Shown here: positions 25,089-33,603 of the stretch, piece after piece | Numbering within the stretch: position 1 is the stretch's first letter | Layout: every line of letters starts with the position of its first letter | Assembly: GCA_965229565.1 (NCBI GenBank) | Contig: OZ245888.1 | Span: 496,001-560,000 of the forward strand | Direction of reading: 5' to 3' | Source: JANQNX01 sp040217095 | GTDB lineage: Bacteria; Pseudomonadota; Gammaproteobacteria; Eutrophobiales; Eutrophobiaceae | DNA: 64,000 nt | Program-made: the position numbers and the translations under genes | The notes under the pieces: model-generated | The model's database searches: none | What the model was told of the DNA's origin: nothing | What the model saw: only the letters and a program-made list of their open reading frames with translations

Positions 25089-26060
25089 TTAGTTCATGAT
25101 TTTTGACAGTTGCTCTTCAGCTACTTTCGCAGGCAGCGGAATATAACCGTCTTTCACTACAACAAGCTGGCCCGTTTTGGACATTATCATCTTGATAAAT
25201 TCTGATTCCAGAGGAGGAAGGCCCTTGTTTGGATGCTTGTTGACATAGACATACAGGAAACGACCTAATGGGTAAGAACCATTAGAGGCGTTTTCCGGGG
25301 TGGCATCGACATAATCAGTACCTTCTTTGGACAAGGCAACAGCCTTGACACCAGAGGTCTTGTAACCAATGCCTGAATATCCAAGGCCGTTGATAGACTT
25401 GGTGATACCCTGTACCACAGAGGCTGAACCCGGCTGCTCGTTGACACTATCTTTAAAATCGCCTTTACACAGCGCGTTTTTCTTGAAATAGCCATAGGTA
25501 CCAGATACCGAGTTACGGCCATACAGCTGGACAGGCCGGTTAGCCCATTCACCAGTCAGACCGGCATCACCCCAGGTAGTAATATCGTTGGCATATCCGC
25601 ACTTGCGGGTAGCAGAAAACATGGCGTCAACCTGTGGGATGGTCAGGCCTTTAATCGGGTTGTCCTTGTTGACGTATACAGCCAGTGCGTCAATGGCAAC
25701 ACCCACCGGTGTCGGCTTGTAACCAAACTTGCTTTCGAAAGCAGCCAGTTCACCGTCTTTCATCTTGCGGCTCATGGGGCCAAAGTTGGATGTGCCTTCG
25801 GTCAGCGCTGGTGGCGCAGTTGAAGAGCCGGCGGCCTGGATCTGAACGTTCACATTCGGATACAGTTTCTTGAATTCTTCAGCCCAAAGCGTCATGAGGT
25901 TGGCAAGTGTATCGGAGCCAACACTGCTGATGTTTCCAGATACGCCGCTGGCCTTGGCGTAGTCGGGCAGACCTGCATCTACCTTGTCTTCAGCCATTGC
26001 GCTTAATGGCAGCAAAGTAGAGACAGCAATAATCATTGCGGAAAGTCTCTTGATCGTCAT
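25089..26060 (-). CDS. pstS: Periplasmic phosphate-binding protein PstS
   Basis: PstS binds phosphate in the periplasm and feeds it to PstCA. The 323 residues begin with a signal peptide (cleavage near residue 23, LSAMA). Phosphate-contact segments are ISSVGSDTLANLM (about 45-57), QAAGSSTAPPALTEGTSNFG (about 74-93) and YGRNSVSGTYGYF (about 173-185). It is closer to the Pseudomonas-type PstS than to E. coli PstS. It is transcribed apart from the permease genes, with its own terminator and a four-repeat PhoB site in front. Confidence 0.96.
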   Translation of the reverse strand: MTIKRLSAMIIAVSTLLPLSAMAEDKVDAGLPDYAKASGVSGNISSVGSDTLANLMTLWAEEFKKLYPNVNVQIQAAGSSTAPPALTEGTSNFGPMSRKMKDGELAAFESKFGYKPTPVGVAIDALAVYVNKDNPIKGLTIPQVDAMFSATRKCGYANDITTWGDAGLTGEWANRPVQLYGRNSVSGTYGYFKKNALCKGDFKDSVNEQPGSASVVQGITKSINGLGYSGIGYKTSGVKAVALSKEGTDYVDATPENASNGSYPLGRFLYVYVNKHPNKGLPPLESEFIKMIMSKTGQLVVVKDGYIPLPAKVAEEQLSKIMN

Positions 26061-26112
26061 TTCTTATATCTCCCTGAGATAGTTACAACTAAATTGTTTA
26101 AAACGGATGCAA

Positions 26113-26168
26113 ATTATCTGGATTGGAAATGACAAAGTAGTGAAGCAAATATGACAGTTTGATTACAA
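26113..26168 (-). promoter_or_regulatory. Double PhoB box and -10 of the pstS promoter
   Basis: On the minus strand four 7-base repeats stand at exact 11-bp spacing: TTGTAAT, CTGTCAT, GCTTCAC and TTGTCAT (26129-26168). Ten bases after the last one is GATAAT (26113-26118), a good -10 in the place expected when PhoB replaces the -35 contact. The pstS ATG is 52 bp further. Confidence 0.85.
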
Positions 26169-26184
26169 TCTGCGCGCGCCAGTT

Positions 26185-27516
26185 TCAACTAAAGTTCGAA
26201 ACATCCTTATCAAGCACCGTTGATGTAGTCACCGCCGGCACAATTCTTGATAACGGTAAATTACAACGAAACACACTACCTTCTCCCGGCTTGCTGTTAA
26301 TCGCAAGGTTGCCGCCATGCTTGGCTATTACGTGTTTAACGATAGCGAGACCCAGGCCGGTTCCACCCTTTTCCCGGGAGCGGCCCTTGTCAATTCGATA
26401 GAAGCGCTCGGTTAATCTTGGAATGTGTTCGGCAGCAATACCGAGGCCATTGTCACGCACTTCCATATGGGCACCTCTGTCATCCGAGTACCAGCGGATC
26501 GACACCTTTCCGCGCTCGGGTGTGTACTGAATCGCATTAAAAACAATATTGGAAAAAGCGCTATACAGCTGGGCATGGTTGCCGGACACATAAAGGCGAG
26601 GCTCAACTTCCAGCTCTATATTGTGTTGCATTACGCCGCTCAGGGTTTTGGCCTCATTATAGATCCCGCTCAACATATCCGGCACACGCACCACGTCTTG
26701 CGTACTATCATCTTCACTGGCTTCAAGAGTGGATAGTGTCAGCAGATCCTCGATAAGGTTTTGCATGCGCGTGGCCTGCGTCCGCATCTGGCGTATATGG
26801 GTCTTCCACTCCCTGGGGCAAACCTCGTCGTCAACAAAACTCTCCAGGTAACCGGAAATGACGGTTAACGGTGTTCTCAATTCATGCGAGGCATTGGCAA
26901 TAAAATCCTTTCGCATCTGGTTAGCTTTACTGATGCCGGTAATATCTCTCGCAACCAGGAGCTGCTGCCGGTCACCATAAGGACTGATCCTGATTTCAAG
27001 CTGAACACTTCCGTCCACGGGCGAGCTCATCTGCAAACCTTTCTCAATCCGCTTCTTGCCAGATTTTAAATGGCTGGCCAGTTCAGGCACGCGGATCAGG
27101 TTGGCAGCCCGTAAGCCGGAGTCCTGGGGCCACTTGATACCAAAATACTGTTCTGCCTTTTTATTGGCCCAATCTATTTCCCCGTTCAGGCCAAGCACTA
27201 TGACGGCGTCGGGCAAGGCGCCCGTTGCTTTTTGAAAGCGCTTCAGGAAATTACCGAGTTTCTTTTCACGAGAGCTGTGACGGAGCCTGGCGTAATCAAT
27301 TTCACGACAGATATCATCGATGATACCGGTCTGTTCTGGGCCATGAGATTGATGTCGTTTTTTTAGCCAGGCGAGTAATTTTAGCAGTTCATTGTATTGC
27401 CAGAAGATAAACAGGCTGAGGCCCACGGCAAATACGATCGCATGTTGACCGGTAACGGCACCCACGAAGAAGCAAACCAGAAAAGCCGCTGCAAAACGCC
27501 ATGCGTCATCCCTCAT
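26185..27516 (-). CDS. phoR: Phosphate regulon sensor kinase PhoR
   Basis: PhoR phosphorylates PhoB when phosphate is scarce. The 443 residues show N-terminal membrane segments (about 8-40, FAAAFLVCFFVGAVTG and IVFAVGLSLFIFW), a linker of the PhoR type, a PAS domain (about 95-190, with DAVIVLGLNGEIDWANKKAE), the HisKA box FIANASHELRTPLTVISGY with the phospho-accepting His at about residue 213, and an ATPase domain with NAIQYTPERG and GTGLGLAIVKHVIAKHGG. It follows phoB by 9 bp on the same strand. Confidence 0.96.
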   Translation of the reverse strand: MRDDAWRFAAAFLVCFFVGAVTGQHAIVFAVGLSLFIFWQYNELLKLLAWLKKRHQSHGPEQTGIIDDICREIDYARLRHSSREKKLGNFLKRFQKATGALPDAVIVLGLNGEIDWANKKAEQYFGIKWPQDSGLRAANLIRVPELASHLKSGKKRIEKGLQMSSPVDGSVQLEIRISPYGDRQQLLVARDITGISKANQMRKDFIANASHELRTPLTVISGYLESFVDDEVCPREWKTHIRQMRTQATRMQNLIEDLLTLSTLEASEDDSTQDVVRVPDMLSGIYNEAKTLSGVMQHNIELEVEPRLYVSGNHAQLYSAFSNIVFNAIQYTPERGKVSIRWYSDDRGAHMEVRDNGLGIAAEHIPRLTERFYRIDKGRSREKGGTGLGLAIVKHVIAKHGGNLAINSKPGEGSVFRCNLPLSRIVPAVTTSTVLDKDVSNFS

Positions 27517-27525
27517 GGGGCTTTC

Positions 27526-28233
27526 CTAGCGTGTAGAGAAACGGTACCCCACGCTGCGTACAGTCTGGATGAACTTGTCGAAGCCAAATGGCTCCAGCGT
27601 CTTGCGCAGTCGCCTGATATGCACGTCGACAGTACGCTCTTCGACATAGACGTTTTCACCCCAGACCTGGTCAAGTAGTTGTGAACGACTGTAAACGCGT
27701 TCCGGATGACCGATAAAGAAGTGCAGTAGCTTGAATTCGGTTGGACTGATGTCAATGATTTGATCGTTGGCTGATACACGATAGGTCTCCGGGTCGAGCG
27801 TCAGGCCTTCAACTTCAACTATACCGGACTGTTCCGCGTTTGAATATCGCCGCAACACCGCCTTGACCCTGGCTATCAGCTCCTTGGTGGAAAATGGCTT
27901 GGTGATGTAGTCATCTGCGCCCGTTTCCAGCCCGCGCACCTTGTCCGCCTCTTCACCCTTGGCGGTGAGCATGATGATTGGTATATCGCGGGTTTCAGGC
28001 ACGGTACGTAGACGACGCGCATAGTCAATGCCACTCATGCCCGGCAACATCCAGTCCAGCAATATCAGGTTGGGGCGCTCGCCTTCCAGGGTGGTTCGGG
28101 CCTGTTCGACATCATTGGCTTCTTTACAGATGTAGCCTTCTTTCATCAAGGCATAGCCAAGCATATCGCGGATTGCCTCCTCATCTTCAATGATAAGGAT
28201 CTTGTCTTTTAATTTGGTCACTTCTACGTCCAT
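27526..28233 (-). CDS. phoB: Phosphate regulon response regulator PhoB
   Basis: PhoB activates phosphate-starvation genes. The receiver domain has the acidic pocket IIEDEEA (about 14-20), the phospho-accepting Asp60 in LILLDWMLPG, and the conserved Lys in TKPFSTKEL. The OmpR-type DNA-binding domain (about 135-235) contains YSRSQLLDQVWG and the recognition helix region EERTVDVHIRRLRK. Length 235 is normal. A Pho box lies 27-44 bp upstream, so phoBR is probably autoregulated. Confidence 0.97.
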   Translation of the reverse strand: MDVEVTKLKDKILIIEDEEAIRDMLGYALMKEGYICKEANDVEQARTTLEGERPNLILLDWMLPGMSGIDYARRLRTVPETRDIPIIMLTAKGEEADKVRGLETGADDYITKPFSTKELIARVKAVLRRYSNAEQSGIVEVEGLTLDPETYRVSANDQIIDISPTEFKLLHFFIGHPERVYSRSQLLDQVWGENVYVEERTVDVHIRRLRKTLEPFGFDKFIQTVRSVGYRFSTR

Positions 28234-28243
28234 AGTGGCGTGT

Positions 28244-28277
28244 ATTAGATAGTAAAGATATTACAACTTAATGACAG
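28244..28277 (-). promoter_or_regulatory. PhoB box and -10 of the phoBR promoter
   Basis: On the minus strand CTGTCAT (28271-28277), TAAG and TTGTAAT (28260-28266) make an 18-bp Pho box. Ten bases later is TCTAAT (28244-28249), one base off the -10 consensus, in front of the phoB ATG at 28233. The arrangement is the same as at pstS. Confidence 0.8.
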
Positions 28278-28381
28278 AAAACCTAAATCTTTACTGCATG
28301 GTTTTTAACCACTTTCCACATTGGCATAACTGCAAAATAGTCTTGTTTTAAAAATACAACACCGCTTTAGCAAATTTACCA

Positions 28382-28410
28382 CTGTAACCAATTCGTCACA
28401 TTACGTTCAT
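28382..28410 (+). promoter_or_regulatory. Likely PhoB repeats upstream of the porin gene
   Basis: Three 7-base repeats at 11-bp spacing: CTGTAAC (28382), TCGTCAC (28393) and CGTTCAT (28404). They are looser than the pstS and phoB sites. A weak -10 (TAGACA, 28421-28426) follows at ten bases. Another CTGTAAC is at 28434. The remainder of the 295-bp phoB-porin gap shows nothing else I can name. Confidence 0.55.
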
Positions 28411-28528
28411 TTAAGTGCAATAGACACAATCTACTGTAACCGGACTTCAAATTGGGGAGGCTCTCTCGTCTGAGGGTGTCTGGAATTTGATGCAACCTAT
28501 AACTTAAGTTAACGGAAGGAGATAAGTC

Positions 28529-29953
28529 GTGTTTAAGAAGACACAAGTTAAAACTCTGCTTGCATCGGTTTTGATCGGATCGATGGCGGCAGTATCCACT
28601 CCAGCCATGGCGAATAATGAAGCCATGATGGATCTTTTAAAAGTACTTAGAGACAAGGGCAGCATATCAGCTGCTGAGTATGAAGTTCTGGCCAACGCTG
28701 CAAAGGCCGATAAAGAACAAACCGAAGCCATGAAAGCCGACGTTGAAAAGAAAGTAGACAGCCTGCCCAAGATCACAACCAAGGGCAAGTTGATGTTTGA
28801 AGATGACAACGGTAACGAGTTCCGCATTGGTGGTCGTTTACAGGCGGACACCACGGTTGGCTTGGGTGATGTTAACTTCGCAGGCGAAGGTGGTAATCCG
28901 GTCACCGAATTTCGTCGTGCCCGTATGTATCTGAGCGGTAAATTTGCGGATGTCTGGAAATTCAAGTTCCAGTATGACTTTGCCGACCAGGCTGCTCAGG
29001 CTCCGACGGGTGGTATTAGAGATGCATACATCGCTTACACGGGTTTCAAGCCGGTTACCGTTAGCGTTGGTCACCAGAAAATGCCTTTGAGCCTGGAAGA
29101 GCTGACCAGCTCCAAGTACATCACCTTCATCGAGCGTTCGCAGTTGGTAAACGGTATCGCAGCTGATGTTGGCGGTGGTCGTCAGTATGGTGTGGTAGCA
29201 AGTAGTTATTTCAACGACATGTTCACTGCATCTGGTGGTTACTACATAGGTACTGCTAACGAAGACGAGGCACCTACCGGTACCGGTTTTGTTGGTCGTT
29301 TAACATTCTCGCCGATACATGAAAAAGACAGAATGGTTCATTTGGGCCTTGGTTTTGCCATGGATGAGATCTCTGGCGGCGGCGGTTTCAACATCGATGG
29401 CGAACCGGAAATACATCCGGGTGCCGACATCCTTGAAAACGAAGCAGCGGACTATGAATCATCACAAACATTTATTGTTGAAGCTGCTGGTATCTATGGT
29501 CCCTGGGCATTACAGGCTGAATATGCTATGAACGAACTGGAAGATAGCAATTCTGGCCTTGCGAATATCGATGCTGATGCATGGTATGTCTATGGTAGCT
29601 ACTACTTCACCGGTGAATCACGTAACTACAAGTGGAAGAAGGGTTCTTACAGCCAGACCAAGGTTAAAAATCCTATGTCAAAAGGTGGTTACGGAGCCTG
29701 GGAAGCTGCATTACGCTACACCAGCGGTGATTTTGAAAATGCAGGCGCTGGTCCGGTTGTCTCATCTGAAGCAGATATCATGACCCTCGGCCTGAACTGG
29801 TACCCGGAAAACAACGTCCGTTTCTCACTGAACTACGTTCAGGTACTTGATTCCAACGCCGCTGCTGATGCAGAACTGGCACCGGAACTGGACGCGGGTT
29901 CAACTGCTGACGATGCCTCTTACCTGATTGGTCGTGCCCAGTGGTACTTCTAG
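28529..29953 (+). CDS. Outer-membrane porin, phosphate-selective OprO/OprP-like
   Basis: A 474-residue outer-membrane channel. The signal peptide is cleaved near residue 28 (TPAMA). A short coiled-coil segment (about 30-75) precedes the barrel, as in the OprO/OprP family. Typical barrel pieces are GGRLQADTTVGLGDVNFAGE, EFRRARMYLSGKFADVWKFK and the closing GRAQWYF with terminal aromatic residue. It starts with GTG after a strong GGAAGGAG ribosome site. Its place beside phoB and the Pho-like repeats in front support phosphate or polyphosphate uptake; selectivity cannot be proven from sequence. Confidence 0.87.
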   Translation: MFKKTQVKTLLASVLIGSMAAVSTPAMANNEAMMDLLKVLRDKGSISAAEYEVLANAAKADKEQTEAMKADVEKKVDSLPKITTKGKLMFEDDNGNEFRIGGRLQADTTVGLGDVNFAGEGGNPVTEFRRARMYLSGKFADVWKFKFQYDFADQAAQAPTGGIRDAYIAYTGFKPVTVSVGHQKMPLSLEELTSSKYITFIERSQLVNGIAADVGGGRQYGVVASSYFNDMFTASGGYYIGTANEDEAPTGTGFVGRLTFSPIHEKDRMVHLGLGFAMDEISGGGGFNIDGEPEIHPGADILENEAADYESSQTFIVEAAGIYGPWALQAEYAMNELEDSNSGLANIDADAWYVYGSYYFTGESRNYKWKKGSYSQTKVKNPMSKGGYGAWEAALRYTSGDFENAGAGPVVSSEADIMTLGLNWYPENNVRFSLNYVQVLDSNAAADAELAPELDAGSTADDASYLIGRAQWYF

Positions 29954-29977
29954 GCTAAACAGTGTTTAGTGTTATAC

Positions 29978-30004
29978 AAAACCCCGCTTCGGCGGGGTTT
30001 TTTT
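29978..30004 (+). terminator. Rho-independent terminator of the porin gene
   Basis: AAAACCCCGC (29978-29987) and GCGGGGTTTT (29992-30001) with a TTCG loop, followed by more T. It ends 51 bp after the porin stop. Confidence 0.93.
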
Positions 30005-30145
30005 ATACTTTAGTAGTAACCGATTAAGGGTATCTATTATGTTTTAAAAAATACCCTTCCCGGGGAATTACTTTTCGAAATCAGCTGTAATAACCTTCAC
30101 TTTCGTAGCAAACGGATTGCTGCAAATATAACAAGGAGATAAGTT

Positions 30146-30415
30146 ATGAAAATTTTAAAACACCTCGTCTGTACATTCTTTCTTTTTATTCCATTAACCC
30201 TGCTTGCTGCCGACACGGTCAACATCAACACCGCTGACAAGGAAACGCTAATGACGGTCATCACCGGTGTGGGCGAAAAGAAAGCCGATGCCATTATTGA
30301 ATACCGCGAAAAGAACGGGCCCTTCAAATCCATTGATGAGCTGATGAATATAAAAGGAATCGGCCAGGGTACGCTGGATAAACACAGGAATATGTTGACT
30401 GTCGCCGACAGTTAA
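30146..30415 (+). CDS. Exported ComEA-type helix-hairpin-helix protein
   Basis: An 89-residue secreted protein. The signal peptide (about 1-21, ending TLLA) is followed directly by a ComEA-type double helix-hairpin-helix domain: VNINTADKETLMTVITGVGE, KKADAIIEYREKNGPFKS and ELMNIKGIGQGTLDK. Such small proteins may bind incoming DNA in the periplasm during natural transformation. No membrane anchor remains after cleavage. It stands alone, but comF elsewhere in this window belongs to the same theme. Confidence 0.87.
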   Translation: MKILKHLVCTFFLFIPLTLLAADTVNINTADKETLMTVITGVGEKKADAIIEYREKNGPFKSIDELMNIKGIGQGTLDKHRNMLTVADS

Positions 30416-30481
30416 TAACCAGTCTTCATAGCCAGGCCTCCTCTGAGGCTGCTCTATTGCCACTATGGAAGGTGGTGTTTG

Positions 30482-30522
30482 CCCGCTGCAGACAGGGATG
30501 TCGACGGCGGGATTTCTTTTTC
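30482..30522 (+). terminator. Possible terminator before leuS
   Basis: CCCGCTG (30482-30488) and CGGCGGG (30505-30511) pair with one G-T wobble, with a 16-base loop, then ATTTCTTTTT. The large loop makes it doubtful. The 194-bp gap shows no clear leucine leader peptide. Confidence 0.4.
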
Positions 30523-30609
30523 TGTCTTGATGGTTTTCTTACAGGGCGTTCTTGTCGCCTGCCAAGACCCTATGTATGCTTGCGCAGTCAGTCGTATGCG
30601 AAGTAAAAA

Positions 30610-33063
30610 ATGGAACAAGACTATCATCCCGAGAAAATAGAAGAAGACGTACAACAACAATGGGAGTCCAGCGGGGCATTCAAGGTCACCGAGGATCCTG
30701 AACGGGAAAAGTTTTACTGTCTTTCCATGTTCCCCTATCCCAGCGGCAAGCTGCACATGGGGCACGTGCGTAACTACACCATTGGCGACGTCATCAGCCG
30801 TTATCAACGCATGCAGGGCAAGAATGTCCTGCAGCCCATGGGCTGGGATGCTTTTGGCCTGCCGGCCGAGGGCGCAGCCATCAAGAACAACGTACCGCCT
30901 GCCAGGTGGACCTACGAGAATATCGATTACATGCGCGGCCAGCTAAAACGGCTTGGCTTTGCTTACGACTGGGACCGCGAACTCGCCACCTGTGACCCTG
31001 ATTACTACCGCTGGGAACAGTGGTTTTTCACCCGGCTCTATGAAAAGGGCCTGGTCTACAAGAAAACCGCCATGGTCAACTGGGATCCGGTCGACCAGAC
31101 TGTGCTGGCCAACGAACAGGTCATTGATGGCAAGGGCTGGCGCTCGGGCGCCACTGTTGAACGGCGCGAAATCCCGCAATGGTTCCTGAAGATCACGGCC
31201 TACGCTGACGAACTACTGGAAGACCTGGAGAAATTACCGGGTTGGCCCGATGCTGTACGCACCATGCAGGCTAACTGGATAGGCCGCTCCGAGGGTATCG
31301 AGGTCGATTTCAAGGTAGTTGATTCGGATAGCACGTTGACCATTTATACGACTCGGCCGGATACCATCATGGGTGTGAGCTACCTGGCCGTCGCCGCTGA
31401 ACACCCACTGGCATTGGCCGCGGCAGATAACAACAAGGACCTGCATGCATTCATAGAAGAATGCAAAAGCGGTGGCACTTCCGAGGTCGATATGGAGACC
31501 ATGGAAAAGAAAGGCATGCCGCTGAACATTAATATCAAGCATCCCATCAGCGGCGATATCGTACCGCTCTGGGTAGCCAACTTTGTATTAATGGGTTACG
31601 GCACCGGGGCCGTCATGGCCGTACCCGCACACGATCAACGCGACTGGGAATTCGCAAATAAATACAACATTCCCCTGAAGCCGGTTATCTACCCGTCCGA
31701 TGGCAGCGACCTTGATATATCGACAGCGGCCTTCACCGATAAGGGCATTTTAAAAAATTCAGGGCAGTTTGACGGGTTGAGCTCTGCAGACGCCTTCAAC
31801 GCGATCGCCGACTTTGTCGAGGCTAACCAGTGCGGCAAGCGCAAGGTCAATTACCGTTTACGCGACTGGGGCATCTCCCGGCAACGCTACTGGGGTTGTC
31901 CAATACCGATTATTAATAGCAAGAGTGGCGAGGCACTCGCCGTGCCCGAGGAAGACCTGCCTGTGATACTACCGGAGGATGTGGCGTTTGAAGGCATCAG
32001 TTCACCGATCAAGTCCATGCCGGAGTTTATTAATGTGCAGGCACCAGACGGCAGCGGCATGGCGGAACGGGAAACCGATACCTTTGACACCTTTTTTGAA
32101 TCGTCCTGGTATTTTGCTCGCTACTGCTGCCCTGATAATACAGAAGCGATGCTCGATGACCGTGCCAATTACTGGTTACCGGTAGACCAGTATATTGGTG
32201 GTATTGAACATGCGATCCTGCACCTGTTGTATGCCCGCTTTTTTCACAAGCTGATGCGCGATCTTGGGTTGGTGAAAAGTGACGAACCTTTTACCAACCT
32301 GCTGACCCAGGGCATGGTACTCAAGGACGGGGCCAAGATGTCAAAATCCAAGGGCAACACGGTTGACCCGCAGATGCTTATCGACCAATACGGTGCTGAC
32401 ACGGTACGACTATTCACGATGTTTGCGTCACCCCCGGAACAAAGCCTGGAGTGGTCAGATGCTGGCGTTGAAGGCGCATACCGGTTTCTGAAACGGTTAT
32501 GGAAAATGGCAAGCAGCCACATCAATGATGGCAAGCAGGCCGACCTCGATACAGGAAATTTAACTGACGCACAACGCGAGCTGCGCCGCAAGATTCACCT
32601 CACCATTGACAAGGTGAATGACGATATCGGCAGGCGCTATACATTCAATACCGCTATCGCGGCCGTGATGGAAATGATCAATGCATTGTCACGCGCCGAG
32701 AGTAACGATGACAATGACCACGCGCTCATGCGTGAGGGCATTGAAACTGCCGTATTACTGTTATCACCCATTGTCCCTCACATAACCGACGCACTCTGGC
32801 GACAGCTGGGCCACACGGAGCCACTGATTGATGCGGCATGGCCGGTATCGGATCCGGCCGCGCTGGAGCAAAACGAAATAGAAATCGTGGTACAGGTTAA
32901 TGGCAAACTACGAGGCAAGATCATGGTCGACAAGGATGCAGCCAAGGAGGCCATCGAGGCCGCTGCAACTGCCGAGGAAAACGTGGCCCGCAATATCGAG
33001 GGCAAACAGGTTCGCAAGATCATTATTGTTCCAGGTCGCCTGGTGAACATCGTTGTGGCATAA
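30610..33063 (+). CDS. leuS: Leucyl-tRNA synthetase
   Basis: LeuS charges tRNA-Leu. The class I motifs are present: HIGH as FPYPSGKLHMGHVRNY (about 39-54) and KMSKS as GAKMSKSKGNTVDP (about 575). The CP1 editing domain has IYTTRPDTIMGVSYLAVAAE and GTGAVMAVPAHDQRDWEF. At 817 residues it is a little shorter than E. coli (860), but no domain is missing. It begins the leuS-lptE-holA-proA run with 1-6 bp gaps, a common gammaproteobacterial order. Confidence 0.98.
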   Translation: MEQDYHPEKIEEDVQQQWESSGAFKVTEDPEREKFYCLSMFPYPSGKLHMGHVRNYTIGDVISRYQRMQGKNVLQPMGWDAFGLPAEGAAIKNNVPPARWTYENIDYMRGQLKRLGFAYDWDRELATCDPDYYRWEQWFFTRLYEKGLVYKKTAMVNWDPVDQTVLANEQVIDGKGWRSGATVERREIPQWFLKITAYADELLEDLEKLPGWPDAVRTMQANWIGRSEGIEVDFKVVDSDSTLTIYTTRPDTIMGVSYLAVAAEHPLALAAADNNKDLHAFIEECKSGGTSEVDMETMEKKGMPLNINIKHPISGDIVPLWVANFVLMGYGTGAVMAVPAHDQRDWEFANKYNIPLKPVIYPSDGSDLDISTAAFTDKGILKNSGQFDGLSSADAFNAIADFVEANQCGKRKVNYRLRDWGISRQRYWGCPIPIINSKSGEALAVPEEDLPVILPEDVAFEGISSPIKSMPEFINVQAPDGSGMAERETDTFDTFFESSWYFARYCCPDNTEAMLDDRANYWLPVDQYIGGIEHAILHLLYARFFHKLMRDLGLVKSDEPFTNLLTQGMVLKDGAKMSKSKGNTVDPQMLIDQYGADTVRLFTMFASPPEQSLEWSDAGVEGAYRFLKRLWKMASSHINDGKQADLDTGNLTDAQRELRRKIHLTIDKVNDDIGRRYTFNTAIAAVMEMINALSRAESNDDNDHALMREGIETAVLLLSPIVPHITDALWRQLGHTEPLIDAAWPVSDPAALEQNEIEIVVQVNGKLRGKIMVDKDAAKEAIEAAATAEENVARNIEGKQVRKIIIVPGRLVNIVVA

Positions 33064-33069
33064 AGTGGT

Positions 33070-33597
33070 ATGCTTTCCAGCATGAAAAAATATCTTCACT
33101 TGCCACTGTGCCTGCTACTGGCATTCACGCTGTCACTGGCTGCTGGCTGTGGCTTCCAGTTACGCGGCGCGCAGATGACCGGCTTTACGTCATCAAGCAT
33201 TTACCTCAATAACCAGGGCGCCTCGCAACTACTGGAGCAGGTCCGGCTGCAACTACAGGGCGCGGGCGCGACCATAGCCGAATCACCGCAACAAGCAGAT
33301 TACGTGCTTGGCCTGACCCAGGAGCGGTTTGAACGTTCCGTGCTCAGCGTATCCGCTGTGACGGGCAAGGTAGAAGAATACCTGATCACCTACAGTGCCG
33401 GCATGGATGTGCGTAAACCTGGCGGTGAACAACTGGTGGGTAACGAGCGTATTACACTGTCGCGCGACTATACCTTTGATGAAGGTGCGGTACTGGGCAA
33501 ATCCTCGGAAGAGTCAGTGATACGCGACGACCTCGTGTTTCGCACATCAAGCCAGGTATTACGCCGCCTGCAGGCAGTAACAAGCAACCGTAATTAA
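33070..33597 (+). CDS. lptE: LPS-assembly lipoprotein LptE
   Basis: LptE is the outer-membrane lipoprotein that plugs LptD during LPS insertion. A lipoprotein signal with lipobox LAAGC (Cys27 from the first ATG) is followed by GFQLRGAQ, the family hallmark. Repeated strands such as YVLGLTQERFERSVLSVSA fit the fold. The first ATG (33070) gives 175 residues; the second (33082) gives a more usual MKK start, and neither has a strong ribosome site. It sits between leuS and holA, as in E. coli. Confidence 0.93.
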   Translation: MLSSMKKYLHLPLCLLLAFTLSLAAGCGFQLRGAQMTGFTSSSIYLNNQGASQLLEQVRLQLQGAGATIAESPQQADYVLGLTQERFERSVLSVSAVTGKVEEYLITYSAGMDVRKPGGEQLVGNERITLSRDYTFDEGAVLGKSSEESVIRDDLVFRTSSQVLRRLQAVTSNRN

Positions 33598-33603
33598 GCA
33601 CCC

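Noticed and set aside
30763..30772. Further parS sites at other CACGTG hexamers (for example in leuS, purH and the rhodanese gene)
   Set aside because: The flanking arms do not match TGTTT or AAACA; only the three reported sites do.
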